Assembly (NCBI GenBank): GCA_002422175.1
Contig: DITR01000134.1
Location: 13,298-46,523 of the forward strand
Source: Alcaligenaceae bacterium UBA6179
Lineage (GTDB): Bacteria > Pseudomonadota > Gammaproteobacteria > Burkholderiales > Burkholderiaceae_B
Direction of reading: 5' to 3'
DNA length: 33,226 nucleotides
In this document: one piece after another, positions 16,282-23,768 of the stretch
Layout: every line of letters starts with the position of its first letter
Position numbering within the stretch: the stretch's first letter is position 1
Program-made: the position numbers and the translations under genes
Notes under the pieces: model-generated
Told to the model about the DNA's origin: nothing
Seen by the model: the letters and a program-made list of their open reading frames with translations, nothing else
Databases searched by the model: none

Positions 16282-16875
16282 ATGCAAATGCAAGGTACTC
16301 GCCAACTGGCCGCCACTGCTGAACAAGCATGGCTTGCGCTCAACGACCCCAACATTTTGAAACAATGTATTCCCGGTTGCCAAAGTTTTGAACTCAAATC
16401 ACCTGATGTCTACGGGGTTGCAGCCGCCATTAAAGTGGGGCCTGTTTCAGCAAAGTTCTCGGGCACTGTCACCCTCTCAGACATCAAGCCTCCGCATTCT
16501 TATACTTTGTCGTTTGAGGTTCAGGGTGGTGTTGCAGGTCATGGAAAAGGGGTGTCACACGTTGAGCTGGTGCCCAATGCTGAGGGTGTTTTACTAAACT
16601 ACACCGTTGAGTCTCAAATTGGTGGCAAGCTTGCTCAATTGGGTCAACGCTTAATTGACGGCGCGGCCAAGTCAATGGCCAATGATTTTTTTAAACGTTT
16701 TGAAGCGGTTCTTGAAGAACAAACCAGTGGGGCCGCAAATAGCAGCGTGACAGATTTCAATACAGATAAATCACCCATTACGCAAAATAATCAAAGCTCA
16801 GGCTCTATTCCGCGCTGGTTAATCATCGCTGCCGCTACTGCTGCCGCAGTTGTCTTTTACTCAATGTATCAATGA
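16282..16875 (+). CDS. coxG: CoxG-like SRPBCC protein with C-terminal membrane anchor
   Basis: A 197-residue protein with a SRPBCC/START-like CoxG domain (about 1-150). Seen: QGTRQLAATAEQAWLALNDPNILKQCIPGCQSFE, AAIKVGPVSAKFSGTVTLSDIKPP, a Gly-rich KGVSHVEL region and KLAQLGQRLIDGAAKSMANDFFKRF. A polar linker follows, then a single hydrophobic helix RWLIIAAATAAAVVFYSMYQ at the C-terminus that would anchor it. CoxG has been reported in mycobacteria to bind and deliver quinone to the CO dehydrogenase. The anchor here fits a membrane-docking role. A clear AGGGAAG ribosome site lies before the ATG. Confidence 0.9.
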   Translation: MQMQGTRQLAATAEQAWLALNDPNILKQCIPGCQSFELKSPDVYGVAAAIKVGPVSAKFSGTVTLSDIKPPHSYTLSFEVQGGVAGHGKGVSHVELVPNAEGVLLNYTVESQIGGKLAQLGQRLIDGAAKSMANDFFKRFEAVLEEQTSGAANSSVTDFNTDKSPITQNNQSSGSIPRWLIIAAATAAAVVFYSMYQ

Positions 16876-16892
16876 AGCAAGGGTGAGTTGAG

Positions 16893-17933
16893 ATGGAAAA
16901 TCAAGATGTCATTGTTTTAAAACGATTGCTTGAATGGCGAGAAAAACAAGAAAAAGCTGTTTTAGTCACGGTCACACAAACGTGGGGTTCTTCACCCCGG
17001 CCAGTCGGTTCAATTATGGCCTTGTGCGAATCGGGTGCGGTTGTCGGTTCCGTATCGGGCGGCTGCATTGAAGACGATCTGATTGCGCAGTATGCTCGAA
17101 CCAGCATAGATGCAGATCATGTACCTCGCCCTATTCATGACGCTGCACCTGAGCGCGTCAAGTATGGCATTACGGCTGAAGAAGCGAATCGTTTTGGCTT
17201 GCCATGCGGGGGTACGCTTGAATTATTACTTGAATTTAACCCCGACACTCAAACACTTAGGGTTCTGATTGAAGCGCTTGAAAAAGGCGAGTTGATGCAA
17301 CGCATCACCAACCTTAAAACGGGTGTCGTGACCTTACAAGCGACGCAAAGCGTGTCCGCTTTGAAGATTAACGATACACAATTAATCAATACCTTTGGGC
17401 CACAATATCGCATGCTATTAATTGGTGCGGGTCAGCTTGGTGAGTACATCGCTACCATGGCGCTTTTTTGCGGATTTAGTGTCACCATTTGTGACCCCCG
17501 TGAGTCATATGCATCAGGTTGGCGTACACAAGGGGTGAGTCACATGAGTGACTGGCCCGACGATGCAGTCAAACGCTTTGCCCCAGATCGTCGCACCTGC
17601 ATACTGGCACTTACCCATGACCCAAAACTTGATGATTTGGCACTTTTAGAAGCCATTGAAACCGAAGCATTTTATGTTGGAGCCATTGGTTCGCGTAAAA
17701 ATAACCAAGCTCGAAAACAACGCATGATTGAACATTTTGAGCAAACTGACGCCACGCTCGCTAAATTAAAGGGCCCAATTGGCGTCTATATTGGTAGCAA
17801 AACACCCGCTGAAATTGCAGTAAGCATCATGGCTGAAGTGTTGGCTGTTAAGAATGGAGTCAATGTACCTGATCAAATGCATGTTGCTCAAGCAAAAGCG
17901 ATACAAGAACAGATAAGCAAAGAAAGTATTTAA
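16893..17933 (+). CDS. coxF: XdhC/CoxF family Mo-enzyme maturation protein
   Basis: A 346-residue member of the XdhC/CoxI family. Seen: N-terminal XdhC_CoxI domain with GSVSGGCIEDDLI and GLPCGGTLELLLEF, then a Rossmann domain starting LLIGAGQLGEYIA (GxGxxG) with AIGSRKNNQARKQR and PAEIAVSIMAEVLAVKNG. Proteins of this family bind Mo cofactor and support sulfuration or insertion into XDH/CODH-type enzymes. It is the last gene of the cluster. No mobA-like cytidylyltransferase (which makes MCD) is seen in the window, so MCD must be made by genes elsewhere. Confidence 0.9.
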   Translation: MENQDVIVLKRLLEWREKQEKAVLVTVTQTWGSSPRPVGSIMALCESGAVVGSVSGGCIEDDLIAQYARTSIDADHVPRPIHDAAPERVKYGITAEEANRFGLPCGGTLELLLEFNPDTQTLRVLIEALEKGELMQRITNLKTGVVTLQATQSVSALKINDTQLINTFGPQYRMLLIGAGQLGEYIATMALFCGFSVTICDPRESYASGWRTQGVSHMSDWPDDAVKRFAPDRRTCILALTHDPKLDDLALLEAIETEAFYVGAIGSRKNNQARKQRMIEHFEQTDATLAKLKGPIGVYIGSKTPAEIAVSIMAEVLAVKNGVNVPDQMHVAQAKAIQEQISKESI

Positions 17934-18029
17934 AATACCCTAAAAATGCTCAACTACCGTCAAAATATAATCAATTAATGACCTAGTCAGGTTAATGTTA
18001 AAAAAATTACCACGATATGCAATAATTTG

Positions 18030-18050
18030 TTAGACTAGTACTCGTCTTAA
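18030..18050. promoter_or_regulatory. Near-palindrome upstream of the proX leader
   Basis: The sequence GACTAGTACTCGTC (18033-18046) is a palindrome around AGTACT with one mismatch (GACnAGTACTnGTC), flanked by TTA on the left and TTAA on the right. It overlaps a weak TTGTTA (18027-18032) and TAATAA (18048-18053) pair with 15-bp spacing. It may be the operator and promoter of the transporter operon, but the pattern is not a known consensus that I can name. Confidence 0.3.
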
Positions 18051-18082
18051 TAAGCTTTCAAGCTAAAAGTTTTTCCTCCTTT

Positions 18083-18283
18083 ACCTGTTTGCCAGGTCAC
18101 CATAGCCCTGTTTTTATTGGGTTCAAACGCTCTTTCAGAGCATTCGCCGCCCCAAATTATCTTTGGGGTATGCCAAGCACTCAACGAGTGCCTCACCGGA
18201 CTCGCTTCGCAAAACTGCGTTGCGGCAACGATTGGTTAACGAGCACTAAGCCAAACTTTGTCCATCGGTCACTTTTGACCCGA
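18083..18283 (+). ncRNA. Candidate structured leader with several hairpins upstream of proX
   Basis: This 366-bp gap between coxF and proX has no convincing protein but holds several short perfect hairpins on the plus strand. They are: ACCTG/CAGGT (18083-18097), GCTCT-TTC-AGAGC (18129-18141), CCCCAAA/TTTGGGG with a 5-nt loop (18150-18168), GCACTC-AAC-GAGTGC (18177-18191), a CGCAA/TTGCG stem that competes with CGTTG-CGG-CAACG (18208-18230), and GGTCA-CTTT-TGACC extended by TCG/CGA with one bulge (18265-18283). The last hairpin ends about 7 nt before the GGAG of proX. I cannot match it to a named riboswitch by eye. It may be a leader RNA, a binding platform or a repeat element. A 77-codon frame with TTG start in this region is not considered coding. 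Confidence 0.5.
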
Positions 18284-18299
18284 ACGAACGGAGAAATCT

Positions 18300-19322
18300 A
18301 TGAAATTAAGCTCTCGCTTTAATCGCCCAATACTATCGCTATTGGCCGCAACGGCAATCACCGCATTAACAGGTGGGGTTGCTCAAGCAGCCTGCGGCAC
18401 CGTAACCATTGCCGAAATGAACTGGGCCAGCGCACAAGCTGCTGCCCGAGTTGATGAATTTATTCTTAAAAATGGGTATGGTTGCCAAGCCGAAACGGTA
18501 CCTGGCGACACCATGCCAACCGCAACGTCCATGACTGAAAAAGGGCGCCCTGATATTGCCCCCGAAATGTGGTTGAACTCTGTCAAAGAACCGATCGAAA
18601 AAGCAGTAAAAGAAAAACGTCTTGTGATTGTCGGCGATGTGCTTGAAGATCCCGCTAAAAATGCAGGTGAAGGTTGGTGGGTACCCCGCTACATGCTCGA
18701 GAAAAACCCTGAACTGACTACGATTGCAGGTGTGAAAAAAAATGTAGCCCTTTTTAAAGACCCTGAAGACCCTAGCCGTGGTCGATTAGTCGGTTGCCCA
18801 GCCGGTTGGGCTTGCCAAATTTCTACAGAAAACTTATTTAAAGCTTTTGAAATGAAAGAGGCCGGTTTTAACTTGGTTGACCCCGGTTCAGGTGCTGCCT
18901 TATCAGGTGCAATCAACAAAGCTTATAACCGTAAGCAACCTATTTTGGCTTATTACTGGGGACCCACTGCTTTGTTATCAAAACTTGATATGCAACGCGT
19001 TGATTTAGGCCCTTACGATCAAAAATCGTTTGAGAACTGCATTGCCTTGAAGTCGTGTGTTGACCCCAAACCAAATAGCTTTGCTGTGTCTGAAATTCAA
19101 ACTGTTGTGTCGAGCAATTTTGCCAATAGTCAGCCTGAGGCCATGGCTTATTTGAAAGCACGCGTTTGGCCCATGAAAGACTTTGGTGCAGTCTTGCAAT
19201 ACATGCAAGAACAGCAGGCCAATGGTCAAGATGCTGCGATATATTTTTTGAAAACCTACCCAGAAACCTGGAAAAAATGGGTGTCTGTAGACGCTGCTGC
19301 AAAGATTCAAGCCGCGCTTTAA
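18300..19322 (+). CDS. proX: Glycine betaine/proline-type ABC transporter, substrate-binding protein
   Basis: A 340-residue periplasmic protein of the OpuAC/ProX family. Seen: a signal peptide (KLSSRFNRPILSLLAATAITAL, cleavage after VAQA), then the mature protein with MNWASAQ near the N-terminus, APEMWLNSV, GWWVPRYM, GRLVGCPAGWACQ, and LAYYWGPTALLSK. The Trp-rich pocket fits the aromatic cage that binds quaternary ammonium in this family. The Cys pair in VGCPAGWAC may be a disulfide. The start has GGAG at 18290-18293 about 6 nt upstream. The order X-W-V is reversed relative to E. coli proVWX. A 97-bp gap separates it from proW. Exact ligand (betaine, choline, carnitine or proline) is unknown. 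Confidence 0.88.
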   Translation: MKLSSRFNRPILSLLAATAITALTGGVAQAACGTVTIAEMNWASAQAAARVDEFILKNGYGCQAETVPGDTMPTATSMTEKGRPDIAPEMWLNSVKEPIEKAVKEKRLVIVGDVLEDPAKNAGEGWWVPRYMLEKNPELTTIAGVKKNVALFKDPEDPSRGRLVGCPAGWACQISTENLFKAFEMKEAGFNLVDPGSGAALSGAINKAYNRKQPILAYYWGPTALLSKLDMQRVDLGPYDQKSFENCIALKSCVDPKPNSFAVSEIQTVVSSNFANSQPEAMAYLKARVWPMKDFGAVLQYMQEQQANGQDAAIYFLKTYPETWKKWVSVDAAAKIQAAL

Positions 19323-19419
19323 TGCCCATCTAACAATCGTTTAGAACATGGTTGGCCGCATTAGCTCATGAGGCTTTTGTGGTCACCATCAGTCATTTTT
19401 TAAAATAATAAGAGGCATT

Positions 19420-20292
19420 ATGTTCTGGTCATCTACATTTCCACAACTCAGCACTGAAACGCTACGCACCATATCTCGAGCAATTGATCAGGGTTACCTG
19501 AGCTTTTCACGCGAAATGGGCCCTGGCATTGAAGCATTCTTTAACCCCTTGCTTCACTTTTTAGTCTGGTTTGAATATATATTGCTCGATTCGCCCTGGT
19601 GGCTCATCTTGACAGCAGTCAGCGGCACAGCCTACTTAGCATCTAAACGCTGGAAACTGGCACTCGGCGTCTTGCTTTCATTAGCCGCAATTGGCTACTT
19701 AGGTATGTGGGACAACACCATGCGTACCATGGCGATGATTTTAGTTTCCACCCTACTATCAATTCTTGTTGGTATACCTATTGGTATTTTTATGTCGCGA
19801 TCAAAGCGCGGACAAAATGTCATTTTGCCCATACTAGATGTCATGCAAACCATGCCTAGTTTTGTATACCTCATACCGGTTGTGATGTTGCTAGGCATCG
19901 GTAAAGTACCCGGCTTAATTGCTGTGGTGATATATGCCATTTCGCCTGTCATTCGCTTGACCAACTTAGGCATTCGACTGGTAGATAAAGAAGCACTTGA
20001 AGCCGCAGATGCATTTGGCGCAAGCCGATTTCAAAAGTTGATGCGGGTACAGCTACCCTTAGCTCTGCCCACCATTATGGCCGGCATCAACCAAACCATC
20101 ATGATGGCATTAGCCATGGTTGTGATTGCTTCAATGATTGGTGTTAAGGGCCTAGGCCAACCTGTTTTACAAGCCGTGACCAATCAATACTTTGCCCTAG
20201 GGCTTTTTAATGGTGCAGCTGTTGTTGTGCTGGCCATTATTTTTGATCGCATCACCCAAAGTTTTGGCATGCGCTTACAGCGCCATCGCTAA
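19420..20292 (+). CDS. proW: Glycine betaine/proline-type ABC transporter, permease
   Basis: A 290-residue inner-membrane permease of the ProW/OpuAB family. Seen: about six to seven hydrophobic helices, TMRTMAMILVSTLLSILVGIPIGIFMSRSKRGQ, MQTMPSFVYLIPVVMLLGIGKVPGLIAVVIYAISPVIRLTNLGIR, and the EAA loop EAADAFGASRFQKLMRVQLPLALPTIMAGINQ that contacts the ATPase. AGAGG lies about 6 nt before the ATG. It is 11 bp before proV, so the two are co-transcribed; the gap to proX has only weak hairpin potential (CTCATGAG at about 19363-19370). Confidence 0.92.
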   Translation: MFWSSTFPQLSTETLRTISRAIDQGYLSFSREMGPGIEAFFNPLLHFLVWFEYILLDSPWWLILTAVSGTAYLASKRWKLALGVLLSLAAIGYLGMWDNTMRTMAMILVSTLLSILVGIPIGIFMSRSKRGQNVILPILDVMQTMPSFVYLIPVVMLLGIGKVPGLIAVVIYAISPVIRLTNLGIRLVDKEALEAADAFGASRFQKLMRVQLPLALPTIMAGINQTIMMALAMVVIASMIGVKGLGQPVLQAVTNQYFALGLFNGAAVVVLAIIFDRITQSFGMRLQRHR

Positions 20293-20303
20293 GGAGACTG
20301 AAA

Positions 20304-21401
20304 ATGAGTGACTATATTATTTCTATTAAAAATCTTTATAAGGTTTTCGGCAAAGACCCCAAAAAAGCCATGCAACGGGTACACCATGGCATGGGAAAAG
20401 ACGAGCTACTTGAAAAGACTAAGCACGTCATTGGGTTAAACAACGTTAACCTTGATATGGAAAGGCATCGCATTCAAGTGGTAATGGGTCTTTCAGGCTC
20501 AGGCAAATCAACTTTAATTCGTCATATCAACCGTTTGATCGCCCCCACAGAAGGTGAAATTTGGGTCGACGGCCAAGATGTTTTAAAACTTAGCCCTGAA
20601 GCACTTCGTGAATTTAGACGTTTTAAAGTGTCGATGGTGTTTCAAAAATTTGCTCTATTTCCTCACCGCACGATTAAAGAAAATGTGGGTTATGGCCTTG
20701 AAAATCAAGGTGCCAATGCCAGCAAACTTAAAACCACCTGCGAGCACTGGATCAACCGCGTTGGCCTAAGTGGTTTTGAAAACTATTACCCCAACCAATT
20801 GTCTGGGGGTATGCAACAACGTGTGGGCTTGGCTAGAGCCTTAGCCACTGACGCTGAAATATTGTTAATGGACGAAGCCTTTTCAGCGCTTGATCCACTG
20901 ATTCGTACAGAGATGCAAGATGTCTTGCTTGATCTTCAAAATGAACTCGAAAAAACCATCGTCTTTATTACACATGATCTTGATGAAGCACTACGTATTG
21001 GAGACAACATTGCCATTTTGCGTGACGGTGAAATTGTTCAAACTGATGACCCACAAAATATCTTGATGAACCCTGCTAATTCTTATGTATCAGAGTTCAT
21101 GAAAGATATCAATCGTGCACGTGTATTGCGTGTACGTGCCATCATGAAACCCCTTGAAGAAGGCGACAAGGGACCTATCGTTAAGGGCAGCACCACCATC
21201 GAAACGGCTCTACAACTATTGGCTGAAAGTACCAGTGATAGACTTATTATCACTGACCGCCGTGGTCAACAAGTTGGGCGTTTAACGATTGAAGATTTAA
21301 TACGTGGCATGCGTCGGCCAACTTCGGCAGAAATACAAGCTGATGCACAGGCTGAAGCGCAAGCTGATGTTCAAACGCAAACTGAGTCTACTGTTCATTA
21401 A
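20304..21401 (+). CDS. proV: Glycine betaine/proline-type ABC transporter, ATP-binding subunit
   Basis: A 365-residue ATPase of the ProV/OpuAA type. Seen: the KVFGKDP and HVIGLNNVNL N-terminus, Walker A GLSGSGKST, Q-loop VFQKFALFPH, signature LSGGMQQRV, Walker B ILLMDEAFSALDP, H-loop THD, and a C-terminal regulatory part (about 270-345) with one CBS-like segment (TIETALQLLAESTSDRLIITDRRGQQVGRLTIEDLIRGM). The tail is a low-complexity Ala/Gln/Asp repeat (AQADAQAEAQADVQTQ). In related transporters CBS domains sense ionic strength; only one appears complete here. An AAGGAG site precedes the ATG. Confidence 0.92.
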   Translation: MSDYIISIKNLYKVFGKDPKKAMQRVHHGMGKDELLEKTKHVIGLNNVNLDMERHRIQVVMGLSGSGKSTLIRHINRLIAPTEGEIWVDGQDVLKLSPEALREFRRFKVSMVFQKFALFPHRTIKENVGYGLENQGANASKLKTTCEHWINRVGLSGFENYYPNQLSGGMQQRVGLARALATDAEILLMDEAFSALDPLIRTEMQDVLLDLQNELEKTIVFITHDLDEALRIGDNIAILRDGEIVQTDDPQNILMNPANSYVSEFMKDINRARVLRVRAIMKPLEEGDKGPIVKGSTTIETALQLLAESTSDRLIITDRRGQQVGRLTIEDLIRGMRRPTSAEIQADAQAEAQADVQTQTESTVH

Positions 21402-21434
21402 ATAAGTGGTAATGCAGGCACATTAAAGCACCAC

Positions 21435-21530
21435 TATAATTTCTTAGTTGCAGCCGCTCTTTACTGGGTTGCAAAAGCGAAACCACCCTATTAAACATAA
21501 GGTTTAAAATGATCTTTTAAACCCCGGTTT
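21435..21530 (+). promoter_or_regulatory. Promoter-like TATAAT and alternating inverted repeats before the NOX-like gene
   Basis: A perfect TATAAT sits at 21435-21440, without a good -35 at the usual distance. Further on GGTTTAAAA (21501-21509) and TTTTAAACC (21515-21523) form a perfect 9-bp stem with 5-nt loop. AAACC (480-484, 519-523) and GGTTT (501-505, 526-530), all plus 21000, alternate, so pairings 1-2 and 3-4 would exclude pairing 2-3, an attenuator-like arrangement. The pairing 3-4 alone has only a 2-nt loop, which weakens the idea. Confidence 0.3.
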
Positions 21531-21537
21531 TGATTAT

Positions 21538-22926
21538 ATGCAACGCATTAAATTTGTATGGTGGTTTGTTTTTATTGGGGTTTCACTCACCTACTGGTTG
21601 AGCATCAATGCGATTGATCAAACCTTAACGTTATGGGCGTTAAGTAAATCAACGCTTTATTACACCGGCATTATGGCAACTGCCATGATGTCTTTAGGTG
21701 TGGTGCTCGCTTTACGCCTGCCTTTTATTGAAAATTTAATCGGTGGTCTAGACCTGCACTACCGACTCCATAAATGGGTTGGTATCTCTACCGCCCTTTT
21801 TGCGTTATCTCATTGGCTGATAAAACTAGGGCCTAAATGGCTTGTAAAAAATGGTTTTGCTGACGCCATATCGTTTAAAACGCCCTCTGATGTCGTCGGC
21901 TTTTTCGCTGAAAGCAACCCCCTTACACCTGCGCGAAGTTTTGCCAAAGATTTAGGTGAATGGGCTATTTATGCCATGTTGGTGTTGGTTGTCTTAGCGC
22001 TATGGAAACGTTTTCCGTACCGCGCTTTTTTCAAAACACACCGGCTGATGGCTATCATCTATATTGCGTTAGTTTTTCATAGCGTTGTATTGTTTGGTGA
22101 AGTGGGTTGGGTAACCCCAGTTGGTATCTTCATGGCTGTTTTGATGGCAATAGGTTGCGTAGGCGCTGGCATTTCCCTTATGGGTAAAGTCGGTGCACAG
22201 CACCGCAGCACCGGCCGTGTCACAGCCATTACGAAACACGCTCAAGATCGGGTTTTAGAGGTACATATTGATTTAGGTAATGGTTGGCACGGCCATGAGG
22301 CCGGTCAGTTTGCTTTTGTGACCTTTGATCCAAAAGAAGGCGCGCACCCATTCAGCATTTCATCGCCGTGGCGCAATGACGGCGAAGTGGTGTTTCACAT
22401 TAAGGCACTGGGCGACTACACTTCAAAATTACCCGCAAATATTTATATCGGCCAAAGCGTTACCGTTGAGGGGCCTTATGGCCGTTTTAAGTTTGACCCT
22501 TACCCTGCTTTGCAACAAGGTGAACTTGATGCACCCCATCAAGTTTGGATAGCCGGTGGCATTGGCATCACACCATTTTTATCCCGACTGCACATGATCT
22601 GTGAGTCTTCAAAATTAAACGAACTCTCACAAACACCCATCACTTTACCCATCACACTTTACTATTGCACACGTATTCATGATTCAAGCTTTGTGAATGA
22701 TTTATATCGGCTCAGTGAAAAAGCCCACATCACGTTGCATATTATTGCTTCAGGCCGAGATCAGCCGCTTACAGCCGATCGACTCAAACAAGATATTCCA
22801 GCTTGGTTGTCAGCTCATTTTTGGTTCTGTGGGCCTGCTGGCCTAGGGCAATCACTGCGTGACGACTTGGTCGCACAAGGCTTAAAAAATAGTGATTTTC
22901 ATCAAGAACTTTTTGAGATGCGCTAG
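21538..22926 (+). CDS. NOX/ferric reductase-like heme flavoprotein
   Basis: A 462-residue protein of the ferric reductase/NADPH oxidase superfamily. Seen: about six N-terminal membrane helices; two heme-ligand pairs, His78 and His92 (Hx13H), and His168 and His181 (Hx12H), spaced as in two-heme NOX/FRE proteins; then an FAD domain with HPFSISS, a NAD(P) domain with AGGIGITPFLSRLH, and a C-terminal FCGPAGLGQ. It would move electrons from cytosolic NAD(P)H through FAD and two hemes across the inner membrane to Fe(III), O2 or another acceptor. It stands alone between proV and the ModE box, with no clear Shine-Dalgarno before the ATG. Acceptor is not predictable. Confidence 0.87.
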   Translation: MQRIKFVWWFVFIGVSLTYWLSINAIDQTLTLWALSKSTLYYTGIMATAMMSLGVVLALRLPFIENLIGGLDLHYRLHKWVGISTALFALSHWLIKLGPKWLVKNGFADAISFKTPSDVVGFFAESNPLTPARSFAKDLGEWAIYAMLVLVVLALWKRFPYRAFFKTHRLMAIIYIALVFHSVVLFGEVGWVTPVGIFMAVLMAIGCVGAGISLMGKVGAQHRSTGRVTAITKHAQDRVLEVHIDLGNGWHGHEAGQFAFVTFDPKEGAHPFSISSPWRNDGEVVFHIKALGDYTSKLPANIYIGQSVTVEGPYGRFKFDPYPALQQGELDAPHQVWIAGGIGITPFLSRLHMICESSKLNELSQTPITLPITLYYCTRIHDSSFVNDLYRLSEKAHITLHIIASGRDQPLTADRLKQDIPAWLSAHFWFCGPAGLGQSLRDDLVAQGLKNSDFHQELFEMR

Positions 22927-22958
22927 CAAAGCGTAGCAAAGCCCTTTCTTTTTAAAAA

Positions 22959-22992
22959 TTTATCGATATATACTTGAGTACATATCGATAAA
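22959..22992. promoter_or_regulatory. ModE box (molybdate operator) before modA
   Basis: Seen: an inverted repeat with 11-bp perfect arms, TTTATCGATAT (22959-22969) and ATATCGATAAA (22982-22992), around a short centre. Read as a ModE site it is ATCGATATATA, then six bases CTTGAG, then TACATATCGAT, matching the published consensus ATCGnTATATA-N6-TATATAnCGAT except for one C. The ModE gene is the last of the operon it precedes. The TATATA half overlaps a likely -10 region, so molybdate-loaded ModE would repress modABCE. Confidence 0.9.
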
Positions 22993-23018
22993 TGAACATT
23001 TTAATTATGGAAGTTGTG

Positions 23019-23768
23019 ATGAAGCGTCTTTTTGTATGGATCGTTTTAGCCATAAGTATGGTGGGGGCTCAAGCGCAAACCCTCGTTGTGTCGGCTGCGA
23101 CCAGCTTAACGAACGCATTTACCGAAGTGGGCGCTCTATTTGAAACCCAAAACCCAGGCATTGCCATTCGTTTTAATTTTGCAGCCTCTGGCACGCTGCT
23201 ACAGCAAATTAGCCAAGGTGCACCAGCCGATGTGTTGGCAACAGCCGACGCCAACTCAATGAATCGTGCGCAAAATGCCAAATTAATTGAAGTGACGACA
23301 CGAATCAATTTTGTTGAAAATCAGCTGGTCTTAATTACCCCAGCTCGTTCAAACCTACATCTCACTTCGTTAGATGACTTAAACAAATCACATATCAACC
23401 GCATTGCCCTAGGCAACCCAAACAACGTACCGGCTGGTTTGTATGCTAAAAAAATACTCGAATCATCACAATTGTGGCAACGCTTAGCTCCCAAACTCAT
23501 TATGGCTCAAAACGTTCGGCAAGCCACGTTGTATGTTTCACAAAATGAAGTTGATGCGGGGTTTGTGTTTTTAACCGATGCCAATGCAGCGGGCAAAGCC
23601 GTTAAGGTTGCATTCGTTGTCAATACGCCCGATACCATTGCTTACCCTGTAGCCAGGGTGACTGGCAGCACTCAGCCTGAAATCGCTCAAAATTTTATAG
23701 ATTTTCTAAAAAGTGACGCAGCACAAAGCATTTTCACTCGCCATGGTTTTAGATCGGTGACCCAATGA
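23019..23768 (+). CDS. modA: Molybdate ABC transporter, substrate-binding protein
   Basis: A 249-residue periplasmic protein from the ATG at 23019, chosen because GGAAG lies 5 nt before it and the upstream in-frame ATG (22992) lies at the ModE box. Seen: signal peptide (KRLFVWIVLAISMVGAQA), then TLVVSAATSLTNAFTEVGALFE, FNFAASGTLLQQISQGAPADVLATAD, and IALGNPNNVPAGLYAKKIL, the oxyanion-binding segments of ModA. It delivers molybdate (or tungstate) to ModB. Its stop overlaps modB by 4 bp (ATGA). Confidence 0.94.
   Translation: MKRLFVWIVLAISMVGAQAQTLVVSAATSLTNAFTEVGALFETQNPGIAIRFNFAASGTLLQQISQGAPADVLATADANSMNRAQNAKLIEVTTRINFVENQLVLITPARSNLHLTSLDDLNKSHINRIALGNPNNVPAGLYAKKILESSQLWQRLAPKLIMAQNVRQATLYVSQNEVDAGFVFLTDANAAGKAVKVAFVVNTPDTIAYPVARVTGSTQPEIAQNFIDFLKSDAAQSIFTRHGFRSVTQ

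Noticed and set aside
18089..18322. 77-codon frame in the proX leader
   Set aside because: TTG start, no ribosome site, overlaps the proX start, and the region is filled with hairpins that better explain its composition.
22992..23018. Earlier ATG for modA
   Set aside because: It overlaps the ModE box and has no ribosome site; the ATG at 23019 has GGAAG and begins a normal signal peptide.
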